Under the pieces are notes generated by a model. It was not told the origin of the DNA. It was given only the letters and a program-made list of their open reading frames with translations, and did not search any database. Source: Macrothele yani (Eukaryota; Arthropoda; Arachnida; Araneae; Macrothelidae). From it: a stretch of DNA of 64,000 nucleotides. The translations under genes and the position numbers were made by a program. Shown here piece after piece: positions 54,816 through 64,000 of the stretch. The stretch lies in contig CM076997.1 of NCBI GenBank assembly GCA_039090855.1, forward strand, positions 165,446,709 to 165,510,708, read 5' to 3'. Each line of letters starts with the position of its first letter. Positions within the stretch are counted from its first letter, which is position 1.

Positions 54816-55856
54816 ATAGTGTCGGTGTGTCTGACGTCGGAATCTTCGTTGCTTTAAGAAAGAGGCGACAATACTTTTGCATGGCAAATTATTATTCACT
54901 CAGTGGGCACCGGTATCGACTACAGAATTCCAGGAAGCGGATTTTTCTTTGGAATATATATTTTTTTCTTTTCAAAAATTAAACTGGAATAAAACCGGGG
55001 CAAAATTGGGTCTGGCACACTTTGACCTGACCCGCTACACCCGCAAGATATTGTCGACACGTTGAATCGTTTCTATCTCTTCTGTTAATCAGTGTTATTC
55101 TTCAGATGGAAAAAACAGCTAACTTCAAAGAGTTTGGCAAAGACCAAATGGCAATGGCCACTTGACTGCGTCAGAGAATTTCCCAGGCAGCAAGGCTACG
55201 GGAATGCTTACTGTCAGCAGTGGTTTGTACCTTCAAATAGTGGTCCGAAATATGGGAGTACCACGAGCTGACGATAAGGTGTGGTCCGACTACAGCTGAT
55301 GGATGCTAGAGGTGAGCGAATGCTATCCCGTATGGTACTAGCCAACCGAAGGGATACCCTGGGGCGACTCGCTGGTGATTGGAATGCTGGTGACAGGATT
55401 AATGTGTCACAACACACTGTATATCGAACCATGCTGAAAATGAGGATGCCTAGCTGTAGGATTCTCCCAGTGCTCATCCTAACCTCGGTGGACCGTCAGA
55501 AGTGTCTACAATGGACACATCAGTATGAAAACTGGTTTGAAGGATTAGAGAGAAAGTCATCTGTTCCTATGAATCGCATTTCCTGTTGCACCGGCAGGGT
55601 ACATGCAATATAGTGACCAAAGTCACCGGACACTCCTTCAAAAGCAAATGAACGCATCCGCTGCGTTGTGAAGGTGCGCCGTACAGCTGCAAACTGTATA
55701 AAAACAAGCCTGAAGCTGACTGCGATCATATCACACTGTGAGGTTGAGTGAAAATGTCGCCGCGGGAGAGAGCTGACTTTGAAAAAGGAAAGATTGTTGG
55801 GTGTTTTATTAGTGGGGTGTCCATAAAAGAAACCGAGGTGTTTAAACATACCCAGG

Positions 55857-55905
55857 TCAACTGTTTTGAAGTCAACTGTTACACAAGTCAACTGTTTTGA
55901 AGGTG
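55857..55905 (+). repeat. Triplicated GTCAACTGTT block next to a SINE insertion
   Basis: GTCAACTGTTTTGAA, GTCAACTGTTACACAA and GTCAACTGTTTTGAA follow each other, where the family B reference has a single TTCAACTGTT. It lies directly before the SINE head. Confidence 0.75.
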
Positions 55906-56107
55906 GCGTAGTGGTCTAAGCGATGGCTTATGATAATTCACCAGTGAAGGGCTGGGTTCAAATCCCGCTGACGCACGGATGTTGTGTTTGTCTTACGGCA
56001 CTGGTTTTCACCCTTCCCTGGAGCCAGTGACACTAAATTAGGGACGGGCGACTGCTTATAACCCATTAAGTTGCTCACGGTGGTCGTTAAACCTTCAATA
56101 AAAAAAT
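55895..56107 (+). mobile_element. SINE-1 copy inside the family B Tc1
   Basis: A box GGCGTAGTGGTCTAAGCG, B box GGGTTCAAATCCC, body TGTTGTGTTTGTCTTACGGC and CTAAATTAGGGACGGGCG, 3' end GCTCACGGTGGTCGTTAAAC with an A-rich tail. Tc1 sequence (TTGGATGCACTGAATAAG) resumes after it. Confidence 0.9.
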
Positions 56108-56220
56108 ATATTTTGGATGCACTGAATAAGTGTAAGACACATGGCGTGCCCGAAGCAGCAAAACATTTCAGCAGACCAAGGACAATCTGTGATAGGGAAC
56201 GTCGAAGCCTCAATAGAGTA

Positions 56221-56270
56221 GTTTCTTTCAAGAAGTGAATTTGTGAGCCTATAGGATCTACAATTCACTT
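56221..56270 (-). repeat. 50 bp patch identical (inverted) to 59000-59049
   Basis: GTTTCTTTCAAGAAGTGAAT through CTACAATTCACTT is the exact reverse complement of the start of the minisatellite at 59000. It replaces the family B Tc1 sequence expected here. Confidence 0.9.
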
Positions 56271-57646
56271 TACAGGTGAGTAAAAATGCTGGAACCACGA
56301 TATGAACACGTACCATTCGCAGATAACTTCATTGCATGGGTTACCGTGGTCGTGCGGCTGCTCATAAGCCTTTCATCTCCACTCGGAATGCTACTCGTCG
56401 TTTAGCATGGTGTAAAGAACATTTTTCGCGGACCGTAGATCAATGGAAACGGATCTTATGAACTGATGAATCCAGATACACTATCCATCAATCTAATGGC
56501 CGTGTGTGGTTATGGTGGCAGCCGGGGGACGCTATTTATCATAGTGTACTGTTCCTACGGTCAAGTTTCGAACTGGTAGTGTACCCGTGTGGGGATGTAT
56601 TTTGTGGTAGGGTCCCGGCCCATAGTTTATCTTGGACACACCTGTTAACCAGCACGTCTACCCCGATATTCTGGACAATTTTGCCCTACCAACCCTGTGG
56701 CAATATTATGGAACGGATCCTTGGTGGTAATGCACCGAGTCATAAAGCATGGACTATTACGGCATGGTTAGACGACAATTCTGTATCGTGTGTTGACTGG
56801 CCGGCATAGAGCCCATATCGGTATCTCATAGAGCACCTGTGGGGTGAATTAGAGCGCCGCATAAGAAGTTTGGAACCAAGGCCTACTACTAAGCAACAGT
56901 TAGCGGCAACATTATGCACTGAATGGAAGCCCATACCTATCGCGGTGTTGAAAAACCTTTTCGAAAGCATGTCTCGAAGTGTCAGTGCATGTATTAAGGC
57001 CATAGGTGGATCGACACCGTACTAATGTATGTCAATAAATGCTATGGTGTGTTGCTCTTCTAGGTGTCCCGTGATTTTTGTCAATATATTGGATGTGTCG
57101 TTTTCCTGGGGAAGTGTTGGTACCTGGATGCACCGTGGGACAAAAATTTGCTGGTGGTGGAAATGTAATGCTTTGGGCAATGCTCTGCTTGACGAACCTG
57201 TCTCCAGTCATTCATATTCGGGAAATTATGACGACTTCCAACTACCTAAACATTATCGCAGACAAGGTAGATCGTTTCATGGTAACGGTATTTTCCTATA
57301 GTAGTGCTTTCTTTCAGAATGACAATGCGTTCTGTCACACTTCTCGGGTTGCTCGAGAATGGTTTGCTGAGAATAAAGGAAACTCCCTGGCTTCTAAATT
57401 TTCAAGGAAGAAATGTAATCGAACATCTGTGTTTAGTGCTTGAATAGCTAATAGGATTTGCTGCGCATCAATCACGTAACTTACAAGAGTTAAAGGATCT
57501 GCTGGTATTCCTTTGCTACCAGATACCACAAGTCACATTTAGAAATCCTGTAGCTGCCCCGCCTCGCAGAGTAACAACTGTTTTAGCTGCACGTGGAGGC
57601 CAAAATCACGTTAGCCATGTGGTCATAGTGTTTCGGTTTTTCGATG

Positions 57647-58858
57647 TATTGGGTGTACAAATAAGTTTACAACGTTTTTCGGTCGAAAAGGTAATAGTTT
57701 GCTATAGACAGATAACGGTTATTTTATTCAAAATATTTACCTTCTCAACATAAAACCTTCCCCCACGTTTTAGCCGATTAGTTGATTCCGCGATAGAAGA
57801 AGTCCGATTGTTTGGAAGCAATCCAGTTATCAAACCAATTTTGGATCTCCTTATCAGGACGGAACCGCTCTCCAGAAAGGGCGCTCTTCAGGGATCGAAA
57901 CAAATGGTAATCTGATGGCACGATGTCTGGTGAATACGACGGGTGGGGTAACACATCCCAGCCAAGCGTTTCTACAGTTTCCTTGACCCGTATCGTGACA
58001 TGAGGTCCGGCATTGTCATACTGGAGAAAAACCTTGTCATGTTGATGCACTGCCGTGGTTGCAGCAGCTCATAGAACAGCACACTTTTCTAAACCCACTA
58101 GATACACAGCATAACCTTTCTGCCATGAATATTTTGCTTTAGCGTTGATGGGTCTGGTGTACTTGGACTCACCCATGCTTTTGATCGTTTCGGAGTATTG
58201 TAGCGAGTCCATTTTTCGTCTCCCGTAACAATTCGATGCAAAAAGGATTCTCTTGCGTGTCTTTGCAACAGCAACTCACATGTGGTTATGCGCTTTGCAA
58301 TGTCTCTTTCTCTCAATTCATGTGGGACCCAATTTCCTTGCTTTTGAACCATTCCCGTCGCATGTAGACGTTGCGAATTGCATTGTTGGGTAACATGCAA
58401 TGCTATCTCTGTTTCTGTTTGTCACAGATCTTCATCCAGTAATTCTTCCAAAGCGGCATCTTCAAATTTTTTTGGTGTACCTTCCACGTTCTTTGCCTTC
58501 TACGTCGAAATCATTCCCTTTGAACTGTCAGAACCACCGTCTACACGTACTTTCAAGCTAGAGCATGTTCACCATAAGCTTCCACAAGCATACGGTGACT
58601 TTCGGCAGCGGTTTTCTTTAAAAGAAGTAATGCAGCAAAACTTCCTGCATATGTTTTTTTTTTTTGGCACGAAATTCAACATTTTTAATGCACTGACAAA
58701 CAATGATGTTCACACTGCAACGAACTGTCCTCCACTAATTACCAAAGCTTGTTGCAAGGGACTTTCTTATAAACGTGTTCTCCTTTGCAATTACATTAAA
58801 TCTGTACTAGTTACTCCATCTATTCGCAAAAGATGTAAACTTATTTGTACACCCAATA
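57647..58858 (-). mobile_element. Mariner transposon with clear terminal inverted repeats
   Basis: Termini TATTGGGTGTACAAATAAGT (left) and its reverse at 58839-58858, followed inside by TTACA; about 25 bp nearly perfect. The minus-strand transposase is in pieces: 58640-58400 N-terminal region (EELLDED-type acidic linker), 58400-58098 RLHATGMVQKQGNWVPHELR, HRIVTGDEKWTRYNTPKRSK (first aspartate) and NIHGRKVMLCIWW, 58050-57778 KVFLQYDNAGPHVTIRVKET (second aspartate) and HPSYSPDIVPSDYHLFRSLK (third aspartate, DD34D), FRPDKEIQNWFDNWIASKQS at the C-terminus. All three aspartates are kept, with two or three shifts or stops. Confidence 0.9.
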
Positions 58859-58944
58859 TTTGTAAGGTTGAATTGTGTATTTTTTATAAGCTAAAGTTTC
58901 AACTTCTTTCAATAACCACTTGCATTTCTCGCAGAATTTCTGTT

Positions 58945-58995
58945 TTTGTATTTCGGGGTTTAGCAACCAGCGTGAGCAACTTTAGAGCCTATAGC
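58945..58995 (-). mobile_element. SINE-1 3' fragment
   Basis: GGGGTTTAGCAACCAGCGTG followed by AGCAACTTTAGAGCCTATAG resembles the reversed SINE-1 3' end (GACCACCGTGAGCAACTCAA). It runs directly into the minisatellite. Confidence 0.4.
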
Positions 58996-58997
58996 TC

Positions 58998-59262
58998 TAA
59001 AGTGAATTGTAGATCCTATAGGCTCACAAATTCACTTCTTGAAAGAAACAGAACAATTGAATATTTTGTGAATTTGTAGAGCCTATATGCTCACAAATTC
59101 ACTTCAGCAAAGAAGCAGAACAGTTGAATATTTTGTGAATTTGTAGAGCCTATATGCTCCCAAATTCACTTCAGTAAAAAAGCAGAACAATTGAATATTT
59201 TGTGAATTTGTAGAGTCTATATGCTCACAAATTCACTTCAGGAAAGAAGCAGAACAATCGCC
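58998..59262 (+). repeat. Minisatellite of about 73 bp units with internal palindrome
   Basis: Four units, each with GCCTATAGGCTC or GCCTATATGCTC, ACAAATTCACTTCAG, AAAGAAGCAGAACAATTGAA and TATTTTGTGAATTTGTAG. GTGAATTTGT and ACAAATTCAC flank the GAGCCTATATGCTC core, so each unit can fold into a hairpin. Units 2-4 are more alike than unit 1. Confidence 0.9.
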
Positions 59263-60103
59263 ATAGGTATAACACTCCGCTCATGCCTCAACTGGAACTT
59301 GAGCCCAGGCCAATCTTAGAAGAGTGATCAAAGCCTCATAATACTCAGCCACCTGTGTGGCTTGCGTTGCCTTAGATATGAATGTTAAAATTTTTCAGTT
59401 TAGAAAAACTTACATGGCTCGGCAGAAAACAACTGAGAATATTTTTATAAAAAATGTGCAATATTGCGTTCGACCTTGACACGAGTCCCGAAAAACCGGT
59501 AGTCGTTTTGATAGCCATAGAAACCGACCACACGTGTTTATCACGCATGCGCCGTCTGTTGTGCGCAGTTTAATAAGCTCTGTTTCCTGAACCCTTAGCA
59601 AGTGTTTCCGCGCTGTTATTTTTCAAAAAAGTGGATTGAAAGAGGAACAAAGATGCCTCATCAAATTTTGCTGTCAACTTAGGAAGTCAGTCGGAGAAAC
59701 TTTCCTTATTGCGCAGGATTTTTATAAAGATAAATATCCAGGGAAACCAACAATATACAGATGGCATAAAACATTTGTGGATGATTGTGAGTCGACGGCT
59801 TTAATCGCGCATAGAGGAAGATCTTCAACGAATGTTACAGAGTTAAGCATCAATACAATAGGTGTTATTTATTGAACAGGAAGACAGACACACCTATCAA
59901 TAAAAGTAATCGAAGATATAGTTCACATTTCAAAATCATCAATTTACAAAATTTTAACAGAGGATTTGGGCATGAAATAAATTTGTTCAATGTGGGTTCC
60001 CCATTTCTTTCCATGTGCAGCCCCAATGCAAGTGTCCACATGGCCAGTTCTGTCACTCCTTATTTGGAGCAAATGGATATTAAGTTGTTTCCCCAACCTG
60101 CAT

Positions 60104-60105
60104 AT
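60104..60105 (+). repeat. 2 bp target site duplication AT (left)
   Basis: Mariner CCTGCAT-AT, then the inserted element begins AGAGCC. The matching AT is at 61302-61303, followed by TGTCAAG. Removing the insert restores the mariner frame QPAYCQDVTP. Confidence 0.75.
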
Positions 60106-60194
60106 AGAGCCTTTGTACGTGACATCACAGAACTGTCTGTTAGACTTTTGGGTGGTTAGAAAGCACCCGAGCTGGTCTCTCTCCATGCTTTTCA

Positions 60195-60556
60195 ATGGCT
60201 GCTGCTGCTCTGAATAGAGTTGAAAAAACTGTTCTTTGTGACAAAGTCTGTCATCTTAATGTGGTGGAAAAGCAACGTTGCGAAGAAAAGCTTAGAAATA
60301 ATAGCATAGAAAATCCATATGACATACCTGAAAGGTCTTTTTATCGTCTGGAAGTTTGTGTTGCTACGGACCTCCCTGATATGAACTATCAGGATATTTA
60401 TAACTATTTAATAGGCAGCTTTTCATGTTATACCGGAAAAGCTCTAAAAGCTTATAAAAGCCTTGATGCATATTAATATTTTACCAATGGGTGGGTTAGA
60501 AATGCATTAATTCTGAAGACTGAAAACGAAAAGTTTCTTATCTGGTCAAAGGTAAG
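60195..60556 (+). pseudogene. 5' exon of a SWIM/YqaJ-type transposon protein
   Basis: The frame 60195-60476, continuing past a stop to about 60550, reads KQRCEEKLRNNSIENPYDIP, DLPDMNYQDIYNYLIGSFSC, YTGKALKAYKSLDAYQYFTN (one stop before QYF), GWVRNALILKTENEKFLIWS. The order of DPYxIP, DIYNYL, YTxxxLKAYKSLEAYxxFxxGWV and a final strand is that of the N-terminal part of animal proteins with a SWIM zinc finger and a C-terminal YqaJ (lambda exonuclease-like) nuclease. It ends at AAAG/GTAAGT, a good 5' splice site near 60550. No downstream exon is found before the other gene's THAP piece. Confidence 0.65.
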
Positions 60557-60984
60557 TTGTTTCGTTACTGACTGGTTCCAGTGTGTATTGCAATTAAAAA
60601 AAAAGAAAATGCTGACTTATATTAAAAAAACAGACTATTTTTTCACAAAAAAAAAAAAAAAAGAAAAAGAAAACTGATCCGGGAAAACAGACGACGCAAT
60701 AATGTAGGACAGCACCCTCTAATTCTATGTGGGCGTATATCCTTAAATTTCGATTCGGAAAGAAATGCATCTGTTTCAGTATTTAGAAATCAGTAACAGT
60801 ACAGAATCTTTAAAGTTCAGGAAAGCTTAGCATTTTCTGATTCTACAGAAAAGTTATTCCGTCATACATTCAGCGCATTTTAAACAGAATAACAAAGATT
60901 TGCGTAAAAACGTAAAAATAATACATAATAGTGAGCAAGAAAATTTACCGTTATAAATTCGACTGTAGACGTAGTAAAATATGC

Positions 60985-61170
60985 AAATTTGCGATACCTG
61001 AAATGAAGTGTTTACTGCAGATCCAGTCATACGGCCTGGGCGACCATGCTTTCCGATTTGCGGCTATTTTCAACATAATCAGGCGTTTTCTGCCTTTGGA
61101 AGGCGATAAAAGGAAACTCCCCTACCTTACTTGTACTTTGAGAAGCACCCATACGCCACACAACTTTTAA
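60985..61170 (-). pseudogene. THAP zinc-finger domain, frameshifted
   Basis: Minus strand from about 61165: KSCVAYGCFSKYK, stop, GRGVSFYRLPKAEN, then after a shift AANRKAWSPRPYDWICSKHF and ISG. This has the THAP signature: C-x4-C at the start, the SFxRLPK block, W-x-P and the C-x2-H pair (CSKH). THAP domains are the DNA-binding parts of several transposases and lie at the N-terminus, consistent with its position near the right terminal repeat. One stop and one or two shifts. Confidence 0.75.
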
Positions 61171-61599
61171 CCAATCAAGTGACAGAGGGTCCAGAAATCG
61201 CTTCCCCATGTTAATCCTATGGAAACCTTAGCAGCCGAACTTTCTCTTAACCGGCCGGAAGTAACCGTGACGTCAAAAAGGACGTCGTGTGCAAAGGCTC
61301 TATTGTCAAGATGTGACACCTCGTGACTTCTGGTTGTTTCCGATTTAAAAAAAAAAAAAAAAAAAGGCACTGCGGGGACGACAATTTGAGACTGATCAAC
61401 AACTTGTTACAGCTGCGCAGGGATGCTTCAACATTATTTCAGAAGAAGAATTCCACAAGACATTGAAAAAGTGGGAGGCACTTCAAGACACCTGTGTTCG
61501 ATACAGTGGACAGAAATGATCGCTTCTTTGATAATTAAGGTATTCATGTTTGTTTTTTATAAAAACGTTCTCCGTTGTTTCGGGACAACCTATGTAATA

Positions 61600-64000
61600 C
61601 TGGAACTTAATTTATTCAGCTGTACTTCTTCAACATTGTGGTTAGTGTAGTCGTTGTATCAATTTAATTACTTTTTAAAAACGTAATTTATAATTTCTTC
61701 TCAGGGAGCTCTTTATTTGTGTTGCATGGTAGCTTTCGTATAAACACATTCCTGGCATAAATTCTGAGTGTCTGACTGCAATAGTAAAAGATGTGAGTTA
61801 TTTAAATTTTTCATTTGCGTCATCACAGCTAGTTTTGGTTAAATCTTTTCCCAAAACGAAACAAGATATTCATCAGATAATTAAGAAAGCTTAAAACTTT
61901 TATCATATAATGAAAATAGGGTCAGGGATGAAGCAAATGAATAGCACATATCTGAAGGGTGAGTCTTGCATGAGTTGCCCGAAAGTTTTTCATCCATATC
62001 GCATGAGATCAGCGATGCACATACAACTGTGCTTTTAGTGTTCCAGAATCTTCATTTATATTTCGCTCTGTTTGCAGATCTTTTCCGCATTCTCCTCTTC
62101 AGTTGTGAAGAAATGATGCGTTCGGAGGGAGGGAGGTGGAAGAAGAGCAATGACGCGGAAGCAGTGATGCGTGAATGAAACTAAGAAAGAAAGAAAGAAA
62201 GGAAGGATGCCGCAAACGCACTCAAAAGATTTTTTATTCTCTTTTCTTATTGCACTCCTTTGTGATTCATGCTCCAGCTAGTGTTATACTTTGGCGATGT
62301 TTCTCGTGTTAGAAACGGAATAACCTAAATTGGTAATTTTTAGGTACATGTGCACCTCTAGTGGTATCTTCATTAAGGAAAATGTGTTTATAGAGAAAAC
62401 ACAGCTCATATAATGATAAAAGTATGTAGAAATACATTTAGCTGACACGGCTTTCCACAAACATCAACGAAAAGATTTAAGACAAGAATGGAAGTTTAAT
62501 TAAATTGCGTGGAAGTAAGAATTTTTTTACCAGGTATTAACCTTTTGATGACCACGATTCTAAAATGCTTTGTTGCTCAGAAAACCATAAGGCCCAAAAA
62601 TATCTATCGCTCCATTCAGAATTTCATTCCTTTTCCCTTTTGCAATAATAAAAGAAGGATTAGTGCTGTATTACCACTCGAAACTTCCGATTTTTTGGTG
62701 TGACATACACTGACCTTCGGACGTTTCCATGGGGCAATCAGTGCATTCTTCTATTGAGAGCCTTTGGCAAATAGGTGAGGTGGGAGTGATAACAGCTGGA
62801 AAACGCTTGTGTACTTTCCTCTTTTCTTGTTCCTTTATTGTAAAAAGTATGCTCTCAATCTGTTTATTTGGATTGGGCAAAATGAAATAACTTTGCGACA
62901 AATTTTTCCTATAAACTCCGCTTTGGAACAATTCCAAATATCACGGACAAACCAAGCACGTCCCAACAAAGCCAGAGTTTTAGTACACGATGTAAAAGGA
63001 CTGAATGATATAACACTCCCTGGGACAAATCTATTCCTAGTGCACTTCTTTGTTTAACAATGACGACTGAGGTTGATTTCTCCTAATCCCTCAGATGCCG
63101 TGCTAATTGAAAGAACACGGCGGGTAGGAAATCCTAATCATGCTATCGGGGCGCATCGGGCGCTTCTCGTTGTTTGCATGTAAGGGTGCATCGGGCGCTA
63201 TGGTCACGAAAGGTTTAAAGTTTCAATGTTTTTAGCACTTTAGCTGGGTGTCATTCACGTTTCCTCACATCAATCAGAGTTCAAACATACTACTGTACAA
63301 TGCAACAGCGCTTTTGATCCAAAATTATAAAACAAGACTACTAAAAGTTAAATTAATAAGTGCCCACACATACCGACCGACACTTCTATTCCCCGATTTG
63401 ACTTCGTTAGACTTCATGATGTAGATAACAAGAAAGTTTAGATAACAGAAAAACAAAATCAGTTTAATTTAAATCAGAATGAGTATTTTAGGGCGTTTTT
63501 CCCCTGTGTTTTATTTATCTCCTACCAAATCTTCAAATCGAGAGAATGAGGAGCCCAAAACTTCAAATGCAGAAAATACACTGGTACTCTTTGGACTTAA
63601 TGCATGCTATGCATCTTTCGCGTGCAAAGATTCTTGTGAGTATGAAGTAAAACTAGTGCTTCAAACTTATACAGTTATTTACGTACAGTATATTGCATTT
63701 ACGTTTGAGGGCAGAGAGGAAGCCAAGTGTCGCTACAATGCACCGTTTTTATATAATCGATATATAGTTTTGTAATGGCTTTTATCACATGTAGAATCAG
63801 GCTCTCGTAATTTATGCAGATCACAATGAGATATTGTTATGTTTTTGTAAAACGTGTTGAAATAAAGTTCTGGGACAGTTCAGTAAAACATATTTTTGAG
63901 TATCAAAGAAATGTATCACTGTGGCGTCACTTCACGAAACAGATCCCAAAAATCTGATTTCAACAACGGTTTCGACTACTTCCGTTATTCATTTCGCTAC
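61600..64000. other. AT-rich sequence without recognised gene
   Basis: Short frames at 61966-62178, 62671-62937 and 63479-63775 match nothing known to me and show no domain pattern. There is a small GAAA repeat near 62184-62203 and a doubled GCATCGGGCGCT near 63150-63200. No transposon landmark seen. Confidence 0.45.

Larger units (their letters stand above)
52058..55084 (-). mobile_element. hAT-like transposon inserted in the Tc1, carrying a tandem-repeat element
   Basis: Flanked by a perfect 8 bp duplication TTAATCAG (52050-52057 and 55085-55092); the Tc1 leader continues across it. The ends share GAAACGAGTCAAAAATGTCG (left) and, reversed, GAAACGATTCAACGTGTCG (right). GC-rich subterminal blocks follow, ACCCGACCTGACCCGATCCG on the left and TTTGACCTGACCCGCTAC on the right, a feature of some hAT elements. 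A BED-type zinc finger is coded on the minus strand. Most of the transposase is absent, and 1.9 kb of the interior is the tandem-repeat element. Confidence 0.65.
55609..57088 (+). mobile_element. Tc1-like transposon, family B, inserted in the family D Tc1
   Basis: Starts TATAGTGACCAAAGTCACCG, ends (reversed) TATATTGACAAAAATCACGG; TA at both edges. The family D Tc1 continues on both sides. Compared with the copy at 33414 it carries a SINE at 55895-56107 and a foreign 50 bp patch at 56221-56270. Remaining transposase motifs are damaged: TDESRYTIHQSNGRVWLWW (first aspartate, after a stop) and APSHKAWTITAWLDDNSVS (second block altered), HRIHLWGELERRI-like third block. Confidence 0.85.
51920..57642 (+). 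mobile_element. Tc1-like transposon (family D) expanded by nested insertions
   Basis: Three separated pieces form one Tc1. The left end and leader are 51920-52057 (CCAGAACAATGACCAGCACG and TATATATGACACCTGATACT). 55085-55610 holds the start codon region (CAGATGGAAAAAACAGC) and the first half. 57088-57642 holds GKCWYLDAPWDKNLLVVEM, the block FRMTMRSVTLLGLLENGLL (a shifted second catalytic block) and the right end (reversed CCGAAACACTATGACCAC). The intervening 3.03 kb is a hAT and 1.48 kb is a second Tc1. The transposase is heavily mutated. The relic at 2595-2965 is the same family. Confidence 0.75.
60106..61301. mobile_element. ISL2EU-like DNA transposon, internally deleted, inserted in the mariner
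   Basis: 1,196 bp with terminal repeats AGAGCCTTTGTACGTGACAT (left) and, reversed, AGAGCCTTTGCACACGACGT (right): ten bases perfect, then about 80 percent. A 2 bp AT duplication flanks it. An exon-like piece of a SWIM/YqaJ-type protein points inward from the left end, and a THAP-domain piece points inward from the right end. ISL2EU transposons (PIF/Harbinger-related) are, to my knowledge, characterised by AT duplications and by a transposase gene plus a YqaJ-nuclease gene. The catalytic parts of both are missing here, so it would depend on an intact relative. Confidence 0.65.
59460..61590 (+). mobile_element. Mariner relic, internally deleted and split by another transposon
   Basis: The N-terminus at 59636-59980 (one stop) reads EQRCLIKFCCQLRKSVGETF, YPGKPTIYRWHKTF, then ISKSSIYKILTEDLGMK: a mariner helix-turn-helix pair. 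60015-60105 reads NASVHMASSVTPYLEQMDIK and LFPQPAY, the block after the second aspartate, so the first catalytic part is deleted. The frame is interrupted at 60105 and resumes at 61302 with CQDVTPRDFWLFP (third aspartate), then a poly-A run, RRQFETDQQLVTAAQGCFN and KKWEALQDTCVRYSG at the C-terminus. Termini are approximate. Confidence 0.75.

Noticed and set aside
60610..60680. Poly-A runs as a processed pseudogene tail
   Set aside because: They lie inside the ISL2EU-like element with no upstream cDNA-like sequence or duplication.
63479..63775. 98-residue plus-strand frame
   Set aside because: No recognisable motif and a length within chance for this composition.

Overview
The window looks like a piece of arthropod, probably insect, nuclear genome. 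It is AT-rich, no host gene is recognisable, and much of it is built of decayed transposable elements: Tc1/mariner elements of many families, RTE-like and other non-LTR retrotransposons (LINEs), Penelope-like elements (PLEs), hAT, a THAP/YqaJ-associated DNA transposon, a tandem-repeat element of Helentron type, and at least two tRNA-derived SINE families. All identifications are from motif recognition by eye. Species and order cannot be fixed from the sequence. || Layout. 1-6.4 kb: SINE-1 copies, an old Tc1 fragment, a LINE ORF2 tail (minus) and a gag-like relic. 6.7-9.8 kb: a nearly full-length RTE-type LINE on the minus strand with an uninterrupted apurinic-type endonuclease reading frame and a broken reverse transcriptase. 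12.3-23.7 kb: five Tc1-like elements, one DUF4817-type transposase relic and SINEs. 23.8-27.4 kb: two 5'-truncated RTE copies lying tail to tail across a long (AC)n(AT)n microsatellite. 27.4-31.6 kb: a 2.3 kb block bounded by inverted arms of about 300 bp with PLE-like coding remnants, then a Tc1 inserted in another Tc1, then a PLE GIY-YIG endonuclease relic. 31.9-32.9 kb: a cluster of SINE-2 copies. 33.2-35.3 kb: a Tc1 inserted in another Tc1. 36.1-41.2 kb: a second PLE endonuclease, a LINE 3' end and a short copy of the tandem-repeat element. 42.3-45.2 kb: two Tc1 relics, one with a fourfold internal 94 bp amplification. || 45.2-48.9 kb is an irritans-type mariner split by a 2.6 kb retrotransposon that codes only for a Jockey-like Gag/ORF1 protein. 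It has a perfect 12 bp target site duplication, an (AACC)n tail and no reverse transcriptase, so it is a HeT-A-like or half-LINE architecture. 50.1-51.5 kb is a GC-rich, comparatively young Tc1. 51.9-57.6 kb is one Tc1 expanded by nested insertions: a hAT with an 8 bp duplication that contains a tandem-repeat element of about 1.9 kb, and a second Tc1 that contains a SINE and a copied 50 bp patch. 57.6-58.9 kb is a mariner with clear terminal inverted repeats. 59.5-61.6 kb is a third mariner interrupted by a 1.2 kb element with AGAGCC termini, a 2 bp AT duplication, a THAP-domain exon pointing inward from one end and a SWIM/YqaJ-type exon pointing inward from the other. This is the structure expected of an internally deleted ISL2EU-type transposon. 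|| No two of these elements form a pathway. The biology lies in the insertion order, which the junctions record well, and in the non-autonomous designs: gag-only LINE, deleted Tc1, deleted ISL2EU, tandem-repeat element and SINEs. The least explained stretches are AT-rich and without recognisable content: about 9.8-12.3, 19.4-21.4, 37.1-39.1, 41.3-42.3, 48.9-50.1 and 61.6-64 kb.
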